The notes under the pieces are model-generated. The model was not told the origin of the DNA. It was given only the letters and a program-made list of their open reading frames with translations, and ran no database searches. The position numbers were made by a program, and so were the translations under genes. Shown piece after piece: positions 1 through 8,344 of a stretch of 64,000 nt of DNA (position 1 is its first letter; each line of letters begins with the position of its first letter). Location of the stretch: the NCBI RefSeq assembly GCF_002798305.1, contig NZ_PCGR01000004.1, positions 62,001 to 126,000 on the forward strand, read 5' to 3'. The DNA is from Chryseomicrobium excrementi (lineage in GTDB: Bacteria; Bacillota; Bacilli; Bacillales_A; Planococcaceae).

Positions 1-200
1 GATTTTTCAAGCTCGACGCCGGCCCTTCCTACGAAAGGCTTTCCTTGGATGGCTTCATTTTCACCCGGAGCTTCTCCAATGAGCAGGAGTTTTGGCTTCA
101 GTGGGCCTCCTCCACGAACAAACCCTTCAACGGGATAGGGTTCGATTCGCTGCTTCCCAAGTGCTACAAGCTCTTCTGGTATTTGAAATTCCATTTCCAT
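1..200 (-). CDS. Uracil-DNA glycosylase, family 4 (3' end cut off by window)
   Basis: Only the first 66 codons are present; the gene runs off the window start. The protein starts at an ATG at 200, eight bases after a clear AGGAGG. At residues about 42-48 it shows GEAPGEN, the water-activating motif of family 4 uracil-DNA glycosylases, followed by the KPFVGRAG segment that belongs to the uracil pocket. These enzymes remove uracil from DNA to begin base excision repair and carry a [4Fe-4S] cluster whose cysteines should lie mostly in the missing part. The match to motif I and the pocket segment is strong; the full-length state of the gene cannot be judged. Confidence 0.85.
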   Translation of the reverse strand, partial: MEMEFQIPEELVALGKQRIEPYPVEGFVRGGGPLKPKLLLIGEAPGENEAIQGKPFVGRAGVELEK

Positions 201-212
201 GCCTCCTAGAAC

Positions 213-250
213 AAAACCCTTCTCAACTAAATCACGTTGAAAAGGGTTTT
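213..250 (-). terminator. Hairpin at the end of the PAP2 gene
   Basis: The arms AAAACCCTT (213-221) and AAGGGTTTT (242-250) pair. The stem overlaps the last codons of the PAP2 gene and lies before the UDG gene on the same strand, so it may separate the two transcripts. The loop is long, which makes this a moderate call. Confidence 0.5.
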
Positions 251-852
251 CGTTTTCTAAATTGCCGTTCTCTAATTTCATACCACCACATCACTGCAGC
301 AAACCAAGCATATCCGATTGCCCATCCAGCCACTACATCTGAACCGTAGTGATGAATGTTTGCCACGCGGGATAACCCAATCAACAGTGCAAGCAACAGT
401 GCAGCAGACCAAATTATGGCTTGGCGTTTCTTATCATAAGTATATTCAGTTAAAAAATACGCTAAGGTACATAAATAGATGATTCCTGCCATTGCATGTC
501 CTGACGGAAAGCTAAAAGATAACAATTGTCCTTCCAATTCAGGTCGTTCCCGTTCGATCCATGTTTTCAAAAGCTGGTTCAGTACGCTTCCGCCACCTAC
601 AGCAAATAGAACAAATAACATGCCTCTATAATTCTTTTTAAATAGCCACAAATAAATGAGAAGAGCTAGTGAAATCACTATAACGGTGGGAGGATCTGCA
701 AAGAAACTAAAGAAACCAATGACGATGTTTCCTTCAAAGATTTCACTAAACGTACGGTCTGTCCAGAGCTCTTCTTTATTCATATAGAAATAATACATGA
801 TGAAGAACAAAATTAGTGCCGCAACTCCCAGACCATATTTCCATTGTTTCAT
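232..852 (-). CDS. PAP2-family membrane phosphatase
   Basis: A 206-residue polytopic membrane protein with the three phosphatase motifs of the type 2 phosphatidic acid phosphatase family: KTWIERERPE (about residues 91-100), SFPSGHA (about 114-120) and SRVANIHHYGSDVVAG (about 161-176). The histidines in motifs 2 and 3 are the expected nucleophile and its partner. Roughly five to six hydrophobic segments surround them. Members of this family dephosphorylate lipid phosphates such as undecaprenyl pyrophosphate or phosphatidylglycerol phosphate on the outer face of the membrane; which lipid is used here cannot be read from the sequence. Start is the ATG at 852 behind GGGTGGTG. The gene stands alone between a dispersed repeat and the UDG gene. 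Confidence 0.85.
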   Translation of the reverse strand: MKQWKYGLGVAALILFFIMYYFYMNKEELWTDRTFSEIFEGNIVIGFFSFFADPPTVIVISLALLIYLWLFKKNYRGMLFVLFAVGGGSVLNQLLKTWIERERPELEGQLLSFSFPSGHAMAGIIYLCTLAYFLTEYTYDKKRQAIIWSAALLLALLIGLSRVANIHHYGSDVVAGWAIGYAWFAAVMWWYEIRERQFRKRKPFST

Positions 853-914
853 ACCCTACACCACCCCTTTCTCTACTTGTTTATTACCCTATACTTCTTC
901 AATTTAAAACGTAT

Positions 915-1129
915 AGAGGCTGGGACAAAAACCAGCAAAGGGAGTTTCTCGTGTGATGAGAAACTCCCTTTTGTATGTTCTATTGTGTGTAGGGGAAGCG
1001 TTCCGCGGGCGCGGGCTGAGCCTCGGTCTCAGCTTCCGCTTTTAATCCCGCTGGAGTCACCCTACACAATTGTATGTCTGTTATCTTTAACTTCAATTGT
1101 GAAACTAGATGGTTTATGTCCCAGCCTCT
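915..1129. repeat. Dispersed palindromic repeat, copy 1 (full length)
   Basis: The element is bounded by inverted ends AGAGGCTGGGACA (915-927) and TGTCCCAGCCTCT (1117-1129). Inside are a hairpin with 11-base arms (950-978) and a GC-rich core (986-1067) containing GGGGAAGCGTTCCGCGGGCG and a later CCCGCTGGAGTCACCC. The same core is found at 19336-19555 and 30466-30548. It fills most of the gap between the PAP2 start and the haem monooxygenase stop codon. No open reading frame in it looks real. Confidence 0.85.
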
Positions 1130-1133
1130 TGAT

Positions 1134-1448
1134 TTAAATGGCAGACCTTACATAATACACATCCTGAGAGCCTGCGAGTATATAATCCGGCTTTGGAGTT
1201 CCTTCCTTTGCTTTCTTCTTATGGCCAGCAATATGTTCCGGGCTCTTCTCCCAATTCTTCCAGTCTTCTTCGCTTTTCCACTTAATCAACACAAGCACCG
1301 TTTCTTCTCCTCTGCGGACTTTTTTCACTAAGACTTCTTTAGATAGAAAGCCGGGCTGTTGGTCAATCAGACCAGTTCCACTAAAACGCTCTACTACAAG
1401 ATCACTAGTGCCTTCTTTAACAGTAAGCTGTTTTATTTGATAAAACAT
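1134..1448 (-). CDS. IsdG-like haem-degrading monooxygenase
   Basis: 104 residues, the usual length for single-domain antibiotic-biosynthesis-monooxygenase (ABM) fold proteins of the IsdG/HmoA group, which open the haem ring to free iron. The ERFSGTG segment (about 20-26), the WKSEEDWKNW segment (about 57-66) and the following H in PEHIAGHKK (about 71-78) align by eye with the IsdG haem pocket, the last supplying the proximal histidine. The position of the catalytic Asn near residue 7 of IsdG appears to hold Lys (YQIKQLTV). The gene follows the siderophore-binding protein by three bases and is the last gene of the Fur-controlled uptake operon, which supports an iron role. ATG at 1448 follows AAGGGGATG. 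An ABM protein with another substrate remains possible. Confidence 0.72.
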   Translation of the reverse strand: MFYQIKQLTVKEGTSDLVVERFSGTGLIDQQPGFLSKEVLVKKVRRGEETVLVLIKWKSEEDWKNWEKSPEHIAGHKKKAKEGTPKPDYILAGSQDVYYVRSAI

Positions 1449-1451
1449 CTC

Positions 1452-2432
1452 TTACATCCCCTTCTTCATATCTTCAATCATGATGCGCATGGAATCCAAA
1501 CCGCCACCAGCTAGATACCATGCAGAAGGATCTACATAAATTATTTTCCCATTCTTATAAGCATTCGTTTTTTGAACAAGTTCATTCTCAAAATCTGTAT
1601 TTGCATAAGCACCTTCTTCGAATGCCATGCTACGATCCAGAACAAATAGAATGTCGGGGTTTGTTTCAGCTAAATACTCGAATGATACACTTTGTCCATG
1701 AGTGGAAACTTCTAAATTCTCATCTGCTGCATTGTACCCAAATACATCAAAAACTGTTCCAAAACGTGACCCAGGACCAAACGCACTTACTTTTCCTTCA
1801 TTCACCATAACAAATGAAGTTTTGCCTTCAACAGACTCCAAGTCTTTCGCGATAGTAGCTACTTCTTCTTTTACTGCTTGAAGTTCTGTTGCCATCTCTT
1901 GTTCTTTCCCAAATAATTCACCAAGTAATGTCATATTCGTCTCAAATGAATTCATGTAATCTAATGTATCCAGACCCATGTAGACCGTCGGAGCAATTTC
2001 TTCAAATTCAGGATACAGATCCGCTTGTCGAGCAGAAATAATAATTAAATCAGGTTGCATAGCATGGATAGCTTCAAAATCAGGTTCTTTTAGTGAGCCT
2101 ACATTTGTATACTCAGACCCTGCATATTCTTCTAAGTAAGGAGGAATCGCAGCTTGTGGAACTCCAGCAACTTCAACATCCAATTTACTTAAAGCGTCCA
2201 AGATGCCGAAATCAAAAACTACAACTGTTTCAGGTTTTTCTTCAAGAACTGTTTCACCTAGTTCATGATTAAGTGTCATAGGGAATGCAGTTTCCGCCGA
2301 GCTTCCTGTAGATGTTTCTTTTGTTTCTGTTGCTTCTGCCTCTGCTTCATTTGCTAATTGTTCCTTGTCACCACATGCTACTAACAATGTAATAACTAGC
2401 ACTGTTAGTAAAGCTGCTATCCATTTTTTCAT
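1452..2432 (-). CDS. yclQ: Siderophore ABC transporter, substrate-binding lipoprotein (YclQ-like)
   Basis: 326 residues with a lipoprotein signal: a positively charged start, a hydrophobic run and the lipobox LVAC with Cys20. After an acidic linker rich in Glu and Thr comes a type III (helical backbone) periplasmic-binding fold; VVVFDFGILDAL, NVGSLKEPDFEAI and PDLIIISARQ resemble the petrobactin/siderophore binder YclQ of Bacillus subtilis. It captures ferric siderophore outside the membrane and hands it to the permeases encoded upstream. I start it at the ATG at 2432, nine bases after AAAGGAGA; an upstream ATG at 2471 would add 13 residues before the signal peptide and has no ribosome site. 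The gene symbol rests on family resemblance and gene order N-O-P-Q. Confidence 0.85.
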   Translation of the reverse strand: MKKWIAALLTVLVITLLVACGDKEQLANEAEAEATETKETSTGSSAETAFPMTLNHELGETVLEEKPETVVVFDFGILDALSKLDVEVAGVPQAAIPPYLEEYAGSEYTNVGSLKEPDFEAIHAMQPDLIIISARQADLYPEFEEIAPTVYMGLDTLDYMNSFETNMTLLGELFGKEQEMATELQAVKEEVATIAKDLESVEGKTSFVMVNEGKVSAFGPGSRFGTVFDVFGYNAADENLEVSTHGQSVSFEYLAETNPDILFVLDRSMAFEEGAYANTDFENELVQKTNAYKNGKIIYVDPSAWYLAGGGLDSMRIMIEDMKKGM

Positions 2433-2451
2433 TTTAGTTCTCTCCTTTAGA

Positions 2452-3213
2452 TTATGAGTTAAAGTACACACAGATTCGACAATTATCCATTTGCTGGATA
2501 GGAATATCCATATCGTATATTTCTTTTAATGCAGAGGATTCTATAATCAGTTCGGTCGGCCCTTCACGAACGACCTCTCCATTTTTCATAGCAACTATGT
2601 AATCAGAGTACACAGAAGCAAAATTAATATCATGAAGCACAATCACAACTGTTTTTCCAAGTTCATTGACAAGCCTGCGGAGTATTTTCATGATTTGAAC
2701 CGAATGCTTCATATCTAAATTGTTGAGCGGCTCATCCAGTAAGATGTATTCGGTGTCCTGCGCAATGACCATTGCGATAAATGCTCGCTGACGCTGACCA
2801 CCTGAAAGTTCGTCTAAATAGTCATCTTCCAGCTCCTGAAGCCCCATATATTCAATCGCTTGGTCTACAAATGTCTCATCTTCTGCTGTCAATCTCCCCT
2901 TAGAGTAAGGAAATCGGCCAAAGCTGACGAGCTCTCTCACAGTCAACCGGACGTTCATAAAATTAGACTGCTTTAAAATAGAGACCTTTTTAGCAAAGTC
3001 ATTGGATTTCATTTTCTTCACGGAAGTTGCATCAACAAGCACTTCACCAGAATCTGCATCCATTAACTTACTGACCATTGATAGAAGAGTTGATTTTCCT
3101 GCTCCGTTTGGACCGATAAAAGAAGTAATTTTGCCACGCTGGATAGTTGTGTACACTTCTTTCACGACTTGCTTTTTGCCATAAAATTTAGTCAGAGCTT
3201 TTACTTGGATCAT
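2452..3213 (-). CDS. yclP: Siderophore ABC transporter, ATP-binding protein (YclP-like)
   Basis: 253 residues, typical for the FecE/YclP class of ATPases. Walker A GPNGAGKS is at about residues 34-41, the ABC signature LSGGQRQRAFIA at about 135-146, Walker B EYILLDEPLNNLD at about 155-167 and the H-loop in VLHDINFA near 191. It powers import of ferric siderophore through the two FecCD permeases. Its ATG overlaps the stop codon of the upstream permease by four bases, so the two are translationally coupled. The third gene of the operon yclN-yclO-yclP-yclQ. Confidence 0.9.
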   Translation of the reverse strand: MIQVKALTKFYGKKQVVKEVYTTIQRGKITSFIGPNGAGKSTLLSMVSKLMDADSGEVLVDATSVKKMKSNDFAKKVSILKQSNFMNVRLTVRELVSFGRFPYSKGRLTAEDETFVDQAIEYMGLQELEDDYLDELSGGQRQRAFIAMVIAQDTEYILLDEPLNNLDMKHSVQIMKILRRLVNELGKTVVIVLHDINFASVYSDYIVAMKNGEVVREGPTELIIESSALKEIYDMDIPIQQMDNCRICVYFNS

Positions 3214-4160
3214 TTCGACCGACTCTCCTTTAGTAGTAAGTAGATAAAGTAGATGCCACCGATAAAGTTAATGATGACACTCAGTGTCGTGGAAAATTGA
3301 AAGACTCGCTCTACTAGAAACTGACCGCCAACTAAAGCCACGAAACTCATTAACATAGCGGAAATTACGAGCACGTTATGCTTATAGGACTTCATAAATT
3401 GATACGAGAGATTTGCAACAATTAAGCCAAAGAATGTGATTGGTCCTACTAATGCAGTCGAAATGGCGATTAAAACTGCAGAAACAATAAGCATCTTCCG
3501 TACTAGACCATCGTAGGGAACGCCTAAATTAATGGCCGTATCTCTTCCAAGGCCGACTACATCTAAGTAGGGATGTGACCGCCAACTCCAGATCAAGACT
3601 AGAGCGGTAAGTATAAGAGCAATCCATACAAGGTCCGTACCGACATTGTTAAAACTTGCAAACATGCGGTCTTGAACTCGTAAAAACTCGTTAGGATCGA
3701 TCAGTACTTGCATAAATGTAGAGATACTACCGAAAAATGTTCCAATTACAATGCCAACTAACAGTAAGAAGTAAATCGGTTGATTCCCTTTTCGAAACAG
3801 GAGCTGATAAAGCAAAAGAGCAAATCCAATCATCAATGCGGTCGATAGAAAGAAATTGACTTGTTTATTGATAAGAGCAATATGCGTGCTACCTAACATA
3901 AAAATCAGAGCAGTTTGCAGTAGTTGGTATAACGAATCCAGCCCCATAATACTTGGTGTCAAAATGCGGTTATGCGTAATCGTTTGAAATACTACGGTTG
4001 CATAGGCAATTGCGGCTCCCGTAATCAGCATGGCTACTACTTTTACTCCACGTCTCGGCAACGCATAACTGAAACTACCATTTAAGTCATAAAACAGATA
4101 CAGCGCAATGAAGAGGCCACTGATTGCTGTCATCAGTACCAATTTTGTTCGGTTACGCAT
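3210..4160 (-). CDS. yclO: Siderophore ABC transporter permease (YclO-like, FecCD family)
   Basis: 316 residues, almost entirely hydrophobic, with about nine transmembrane segments as in FecCD/BtuC permeases. The stretch GRDTAINLGVPYDGLVRKML (about 205-224) is the cytoplasmic coupling loop that meets the ATPase, and VGPITFFGLIVANLSY is the conserved segment after it. It forms half of the membrane channel, the other half being the product of the upstream gene. Its start overlaps the end of the upstream permease by eight bases. Confidence 0.88.
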   Translation of the reverse strand: MRNRTKLVLMTAISGLFIALYLFYDLNGSFSYALPRRGVKVVAMLITGAAIAYATVVFQTITHNRILTPSIMGLDSLYQLLQTALIFMLGSTHIALINKQVNFFLSTALMIGFALLLYQLLFRKGNQPIYFLLLVGIVIGTFFGSISTFMQVLIDPNEFLRVQDRMFASFNNVGTDLVWIALILTALVLIWSWRSHPYLDVVGLGRDTAINLGVPYDGLVRKMLIVSAVLIAISTALVGPITFFGLIVANLSYQFMKSYKHNVLVISAMLMSFVALVGGQFLVERVFQFSTTLSVIINFIGGIYFIYLLLKESRSK

Positions 4161-5106
4161 GACGTTTCCCCCTCCATAACAGATAAAGGAAGATACCGCT
4201 TCCTAACACGCCGACCATCAGACTGATAGAGATCTCATATGGGAAAATGATTACACGGCCTAATACATCCGCAAAGAGTAAGAAGCTCGCTCCTAGCAGC
4301 GCGGTTTGTGGCAATGTTTTGCGGAGGTGGTCTCCGTTAAACAAAGAAACGATGTTCGGTATGATCAACCCCAGGAAAGGAATCATGCCGACGGTCAACA
4401 CGACAGTTGCTGTGATCAAAGCAACCAACACCAAGCCAAGATTGACCACTCGTTTGTAGGACATGCCTAAGTTCTTTGAAAAATCCTCCCCCATTCCCGC
4501 CACTGTAAATTTGTTTGCGTACAGATAAGCAAGCAATAATACGGGAATACTTATGTACAACAATTCATAGCGCCCTTTCATCATTAAAGAAAAATCGCCT
4601 TGAAGCCAAGCAGACATGTTCTGAATGACGTCTGCCTTATATGCAAAGAACGTCGTAATCGACGATAAGATATTTCCAAACATCATTCCAATGAGTGGAA
4701 TAAAAATAGCGTCTTTGAACTTGATCCGATCCAGAAGCTGCATGAACAAAAACGTTCCTGCTAGTGCAAATAAAAATGCGACCACCATTTTCTCGACCAT
4801 GGATGCATTCGTAAAGAGCAGCATCGATACCAAAATTCCTAAACGCGTTGCGTCAAGCGTGCCTGCTGTTGTTGGAGATACAAACTTGTTTCGACTGAGT
4901 TGTTGCATGATTAACCCCGCAATACTCATACCGGCACCTGCTAGCAAGATGGCGACAAGTCGTGGAACACGACTAATTAAGAAAATTTGCGTCTCTTCTG
5001 ACTTCACGTCGAGCAAGTCCATTGGTGTGATGTGACTCACGCCAATGAAGAGCGATAGGATAGCTAATCCTAAAGTCAGTAGGATCATGTAACGGATTTT
5101 CAGCAT
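4153..5106 (-). CDS. yclN: Siderophore ABC transporter permease (YclN-like, FecCD family)
   Basis: 317 residues with about nine transmembrane helices. FSKNLGMSYKRVVNLGLVLVA is followed by VGMIPFLGLIIPNIVSLF, the conserved FecCD signature. First gene of the uptake operon, behind a perfect Fur box. Start choice is uncertain. I use ATG 5106 (protein begins MLKIRYM) because this matches the family length; it sits close behind GGGGAAG. Longer in-frame starts at 5124, 5130 and 5178 exist, but the last would lie upstream of the Fur box and add a non-family, charged leader. Confidence 0.85.
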   Translation of the reverse strand: MLKIRYMILLTLGLAILSLFIGVSHITPMDLLDVKSEETQIFLISRVPRLVAILLAGAGMSIAGLIMQQLSRNKFVSPTTAGTLDATRLGILVSMLLFTNASMVEKMVVAFLFALAGTFLFMQLLDRIKFKDAIFIPLIGMMFGNILSSITTFFAYKADVIQNMSAWLQGDFSLMMKGRYELLYISIPVLLLAYLYANKFTVAGMGEDFSKNLGMSYKRVVNLGLVLVALITATVVLTVGMIPFLGLIIPNIVSLFNGDHLRKTLPQTALLGASFLLFADVLGRVIIFPYEISISLMVGVLGSGIFLYLLWRGKRHA

Positions 5107-5140
5107 ATGCTTCCCCAATCTCATTCTCATTTGCATCCAT

Positions 5141-5155
5141 TGATAATCATTATCA
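5141..5155. promoter_or_regulatory. Fur box, perfect 7-1-7 inverted repeat
   Basis: TGATAATCATTATCA matches the Bacillus Fur consensus (TGATAAT-N-ATTATCA) at every position. It lies 35 bases before the yclN start and just downstream of the likely transcription start, where bound Fur-Fe2+ would block the uptake operon. Confidence 0.92.
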
Positions 5156-5168
5156 ATGATACGATAGT

Positions 5169-5199
5169 AGTATAGCATTACGTCTTATGGCAGTGTCAA
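5169..5199 (-). promoter_or_regulatory. Promoter of the siderophore uptake operon
   Basis: On the minus strand TTGACA (5199-5194) and TATACT (5174-5169) form a sigma-A type promoter, with a rather long 19-base spacer. Transcription would begin near 5162, so the Fur box at 5141-5155 covers the first transcribed bases. Confidence 0.6.
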
Positions 5200-5207
5200 G
5201 ATAAAAA

Positions 5208-5222
5208 TGAAAATCATTCTCA
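5208..5222. promoter_or_regulatory. Second, weaker Fur box
   Basis: TGAAAATCATTCTCA differs from the Fur consensus at two of fourteen informative positions, both leaving the ATCATT centre intact. It lies directly upstream of the -35 element of the divergent ABC exporter gene and of the uptake promoter on the other strand, so Fur could act on both. Confidence 0.6.
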
Positions 5223-5234
5223 ATTAAATTTTCA

Positions 5235-5262
5235 TCGACATTTTCGTTTACTTCGCTATACT
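5235..5262 (+). promoter_or_regulatory. Promoter of the ABC exporter gene
   Basis: TCGACA (5235-5240) and TATACT (5257-5262) are separated by 16 bases. The element lies 30 bases upstream of the exporter start codon and 13 bases downstream of the second Fur box. Confidence 0.6.
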
Positions 5263-5291
5263 AAATAGTATTGAGGAAAGGAGATTCCTAG

Positions 5292-7028
5292 ATGCTACGT
5301 AAATTCTTTAGTTACTACAAGCCTCACAAAAGGCTTTTTATCATTGATTTTTCAAGTGCTGTCTTTGTCGCACTACTGGAATTAGCCTTTCCAGTGGCGG
5401 TCCAGTGGTATATTGATGACCTCCTCCCAGAAGGAAATTGGTCCTTGATCATCCAAACGAGTATCCTGCTTCTACTGGTCTATATGTTGAGTACAGTTAT
5501 GCAATTTGTCGTCAACTATTTGGGCCACAAACTCGGCATCAACATCGAGACGGACATGCGGCGGGAATTGTTTAACCATGTACAAAAGCAGTCCTTCCGT
5601 TTCTTTGACAATACAAAAACAGGACATATCATGAGCCGTATCACCAATGACTTGTTCGACTTGGGAGAACTAGCCCACCATGGTCCTGAAGATATTTTTA
5701 TCGCAGTGATGACATTGATCGGAGCCTTCTTGATCATGTTCAACATTCATCCGGAACTCGCTATCATTGCAATTGTCATGGTTCCCTTCCTTTCCATCGT
5801 GGCTACCTATGGAAACATTCAAATGAACAAAGCTTGGAAGCGCATGTATGGCAAGATTGCAGACGTCAATGCTCGCGTCGAAGACAGTGTATCAGGCGTC
5901 CGAGTCGTTCAATCGTTTACAAATGAACAGTTTGAAATGAACCGATTCCAAAAGGATAACGGAGAGTTTCGTTTAGCAAAGCTCCGTGCCTATAAAGTCA
6001 TGGCAGGCACGCATTCAAGCATCTTTATGATGACTCGTTTTGTAACTCTTGTCGTTCTTGTGGTGGGTTCTTGGTATACATTGAACGGAGATTTATCTTA
6101 CGGAGAATTTGTGAGCTTTGTATTGTTCGTGAACGTGCTCATCAAGCCTGTGGACAAAATCACCGCTTTGCTAGAGCTGTATCCAAAAGGAATGGCTGGA
6201 TTTAAACGCTTCATGGAATTGATTGAACAAGAGCCAGAAGTGCAAAACCTCCCGCATGCAAAGCCAGCTCCTGCGTTAAAAGGAGATATCGAATTTACCG
6301 AAGTTTCATTCCGCTATGACGATCACAAATCGGTGCTGGAGAACATCAACCTTTCAATTCCTGCTGGTGAAACTGTAGCCTTTGTAGGACCATCTGGTGC
6401 TGGAAAGACGACTATCTGTTCCTTGATTCCACGTTTCTATGACGTAAATGAAGGCGAGATTTCAATCGACGGGATTCCGATTCGAGATATGACGACAGAA
6501 TCCTTACGTCACCAAATTGGAATCGTGCAACAGGATGTATTCTTGTTCACAGGAACGATTCGCGAGAATATTGCTTATGGAAATTTGGCAGCAACTGATG
6601 AGGAAATCATGGCGGCTGCTAAGAAAGCACATCTTGAGGAATTTGTTTCAAGTCTTCAAGACGGCTATGAGACGCAAATCGGGGAACGTGGATTGAAATT
6701 ATCCGGAGGTCAAAAGCAACGCTTAGCAATTGCTCGGATGTTCCTAAAAAATCCTCCGATTTTAATCTTGGATGAAGCGACTTCAGCCTTAGATACCGCA
6801 ACAGAGCAAATCATTCAAACTTCGCTAGCTGAACTAGCGGAAAACCGGACGACGCTCATCATCGCACACCGACTTGCAACGATTCGTGATGCCGATCGCG
6901 TAGTGGTGGTAACTGAGAATGGTATTGAAGAGCAAGGCACTTATGATGAACTAGTAGCCTATGGCGGCGTATTTGCCACACTTCACAACAGTCAATACCG
7001 CGAGTCCAAGCTGGGGATTACAAAGTAA
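5292..7028 (+). CDS. ABC exporter, fused permease and ATPase (MsbA/Sav1866 type)
   Basis: 578 residues. The N-terminal ~320 residues hold six transmembrane helices of a type I exporter; the C-terminal part is the ATPase with Walker A GPSGAGKTT (about 373-381), Q-loop VQQDVFLF, signature LSGGQKQRLAIAR (about 474-486), Walker B ILILDEATSALD and the H-loop in IIAHRLAT. Such half-transporters dimerise and export drugs, lipids or peptides. Start is ATG 5292 behind AAAGGAGAT. It is divergent from the siderophore uptake operon and shares a Fur-box-bearing intergenic region with it, so iron control and a role in siderophore or haem export are possible but unproven. The gene ends at a bidirectional terminator. 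Confidence 0.88.
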   Translation: MLRKFFSYYKPHKRLFIIDFSSAVFVALLELAFPVAVQWYIDDLLPEGNWSLIIQTSILLLLVYMLSTVMQFVVNYLGHKLGINIETDMRRELFNHVQKQSFRFFDNTKTGHIMSRITNDLFDLGELAHHGPEDIFIAVMTLIGAFLIMFNIHPELAIIAIVMVPFLSIVATYGNIQMNKAWKRMYGKIADVNARVEDSVSGVRVVQSFTNEQFEMNRFQKDNGEFRLAKLRAYKVMAGTHSSIFMMTRFVTLVVLVVGSWYTLNGDLSYGEFVSFVLFVNVLIKPVDKITALLELYPKGMAGFKRFMELIEQEPEVQNLPHAKPAPALKGDIEFTEVSFRYDDHKSVLENINLSIPAGETVAFVGPSGAGKTTICSLIPRFYDVNEGEISIDGIPIRDMTTESLRHQIGIVQQDVFLFTGTIRENIAYGNLAATDEEIMAAAKKAHLEEFVSSLQDGYETQIGERGLKLSGGQKQRLAIARMFLKNPPILILDEATSALDTATEQIIQTSLAELAENRTTLIIAHRLATIRDADRVVVVTENGIEEQGTYDELVAYGGVFATLHNSQYRESKLGITK

Positions 7029-7033
7029 AATAA

Positions 7034-7067
7034 AATCGCGACCACATAGTGTGGCCGCGATTTTTTT
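7034..7067. terminator. Bidirectional terminator, exporter/hflX
   Basis: A 13-base-pair stem (7034-7046 with 7050-7062; one mismatch that is a G-U pair on the minus strand) is followed by a run of seven T on the plus strand and preceded by A-rich sequence that serves the minus strand. It separates the convergent exporter and hflX genes. Confidence 0.85.
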
Positions 7068-8331
7068 AATGCAAGTAGCTAGAAAGTCGAGCCGCATCTT
7101 TTGCTGACAGCTCTACCGTCATCAGCGTACCTTGCTCGTCATACTCCGTCTCGAGTACATTCGCATGCGTATTTAAATAATCGACAATTTCTCCTTGTTC
7201 AAAAGGAATCCGTAACATCAGCGTCTGATAATCTTGGAACACACGGTCTTTAATTTGGTCAATTAGCTCTGGTATACCTGCACCTTCTTTTGCAGCAATC
7301 CACAATTGATCGTCTTGATAAACTGGATACTCTCGGTCTGCCTTGTCACTCTTGTTGAACACATAAAGAGTAGGCACGTCCTCTACACCAATCTGGTCTA
7401 GCGTTTTGTTGGTAATGTCCATCATGTAACGGTATTCTTCGTTTGACACATCCACCACATGAAGTAAAAGATCCGCATCGCGCGCTTCTTCAAGTGTAGA
7501 GCGGAAAGCTTTCACAAGATGAGTCGGCAGCTTGCTGACAAAGCCAACTGTGTCTGTAAGTAAAAACTGTTTCTGATCCTCTAGCTTCACCTGTCTCACC
7601 GATGTTTCAAGCGTAGCGAACAGCATATCCTTCTCAAACACTTGCTTCTGTTCCTTACCCGCCACTTGCATGATTTGATTCATGATTGTAGACTTCCCTG
7701 CATTCGTGTACCCGACTAATGACACGACCGGTAGTCCTTGTTTTTGTCGGCGCTTGCGCTGCGTATCTCGCTGGCTTTTTACAGTTTCGAGTTCTCGTTT
7801 GATGCGAGAAATCTGTTCTTCAATTTTACGACGGTCGAGCTCTAACTTCGTCTCCCCGGCACCACGGTTTTTAAAGCCGCCACCTGTTCCTCCACCTTGA
7901 CGAGATAAGGAAGCACGAAGCCCTACAAGGCGCGGCAACATATACTGAAGTTGTGCAAGGTCTACTTGTAGCTTCGCTTCTCTCGTTTTTGCACGGCGAG
8001 AGAATATAGCTAAAATCAGCATCGTGCGGTCCATGACTTCGCACTCTAATACTGCTTCCAGGTTACGAATCTGTGAAGGAGACAGTTCGTCATTAAAGAT
8101 CACGAGGTCTGCTTCCATTGCTTCAAATAATAGTCCGATTTCTTCTACTTTTCCTGTGCCTACATAAGTACCAGCATGGATTCGCTCTAAGTTTTGCGTG
8201 ACGATTCCAACGGTCTCAATGTCGATGGCAGCTGCTAAGTTCTCTAACTCTTCCATTTCATAGTCAAAATGATGATCCAGCTGCTTTTGCACGCCTACTA
8301 ATATGGCTTTGTCTCTTTTTTGTTGTTCCAT
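7066..8331 (-). CDS. hflX: Ribosome-associated GTPase HflX
   Basis: 421 residues. The N-terminal HflX domain includes the HAGTYVGTGKVEEI segment (about 52-65) and DELSPSQIRNLE (81-92), followed by the glycine-rich GGGTGGGFKNRGAGETKLE (about 147-165) and a coiled coil. The GTPase domain has G1 GYTNAGKS (207-214), G3 DTVGF and G4 NKSD. HflX splits stalled 70S and 100S ribosomes, for example after heat or antibiotic stress. ATG 8331 follows AGGAGGTG. It lies 13 bases downstream of the VOC-protein gene and is probably co-transcribed with it. Confidence 0.95.
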   Translation of the reverse strand: MEQQKRDKAILVGVQKQLDHHFDYEMEELENLAAAIDIETVGIVTQNLERIHAGTYVGTGKVEEIGLLFEAMEADLVIFNDELSPSQIRNLEAVLECEVMDRTMLILAIFSRRAKTREAKLQVDLAQLQYMLPRLVGLRASLSRQGGGTGGGFKNRGAGETKLELDRRKIEEQISRIKRELETVKSQRDTQRKRRQKQGLPVVSLVGYTNAGKSTIMNQIMQVAGKEQKQVFEKDMLFATLETSVRQVKLEDQKQFLLTDTVGFVSKLPTHLVKAFRSTLEEARDADLLLHVVDVSNEEYRYMMDITNKTLDQIGVEDVPTLYVFNKSDKADREYPVYQDDQLWIAAKEGAGIPELIDQIKDRVFQDYQTLMLRIPFEQGEIVDYLNTHANVLETEYDEQGTLMTVELSAKDAARLSSYLH

Positions 8332-8344
8332 TTACGGACACCTC

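Noticed and set aside
844-1331. Frames inside and beside repeat copy 1
   Set aside because: The repeat is palindromic and non-coding; the frames differ between copies and lack ribosome sites.
4625-5035. 136-codon frame on the plus strand
   Set aside because: Antisense to the yclN permease; composition is that of a reversed membrane protein.
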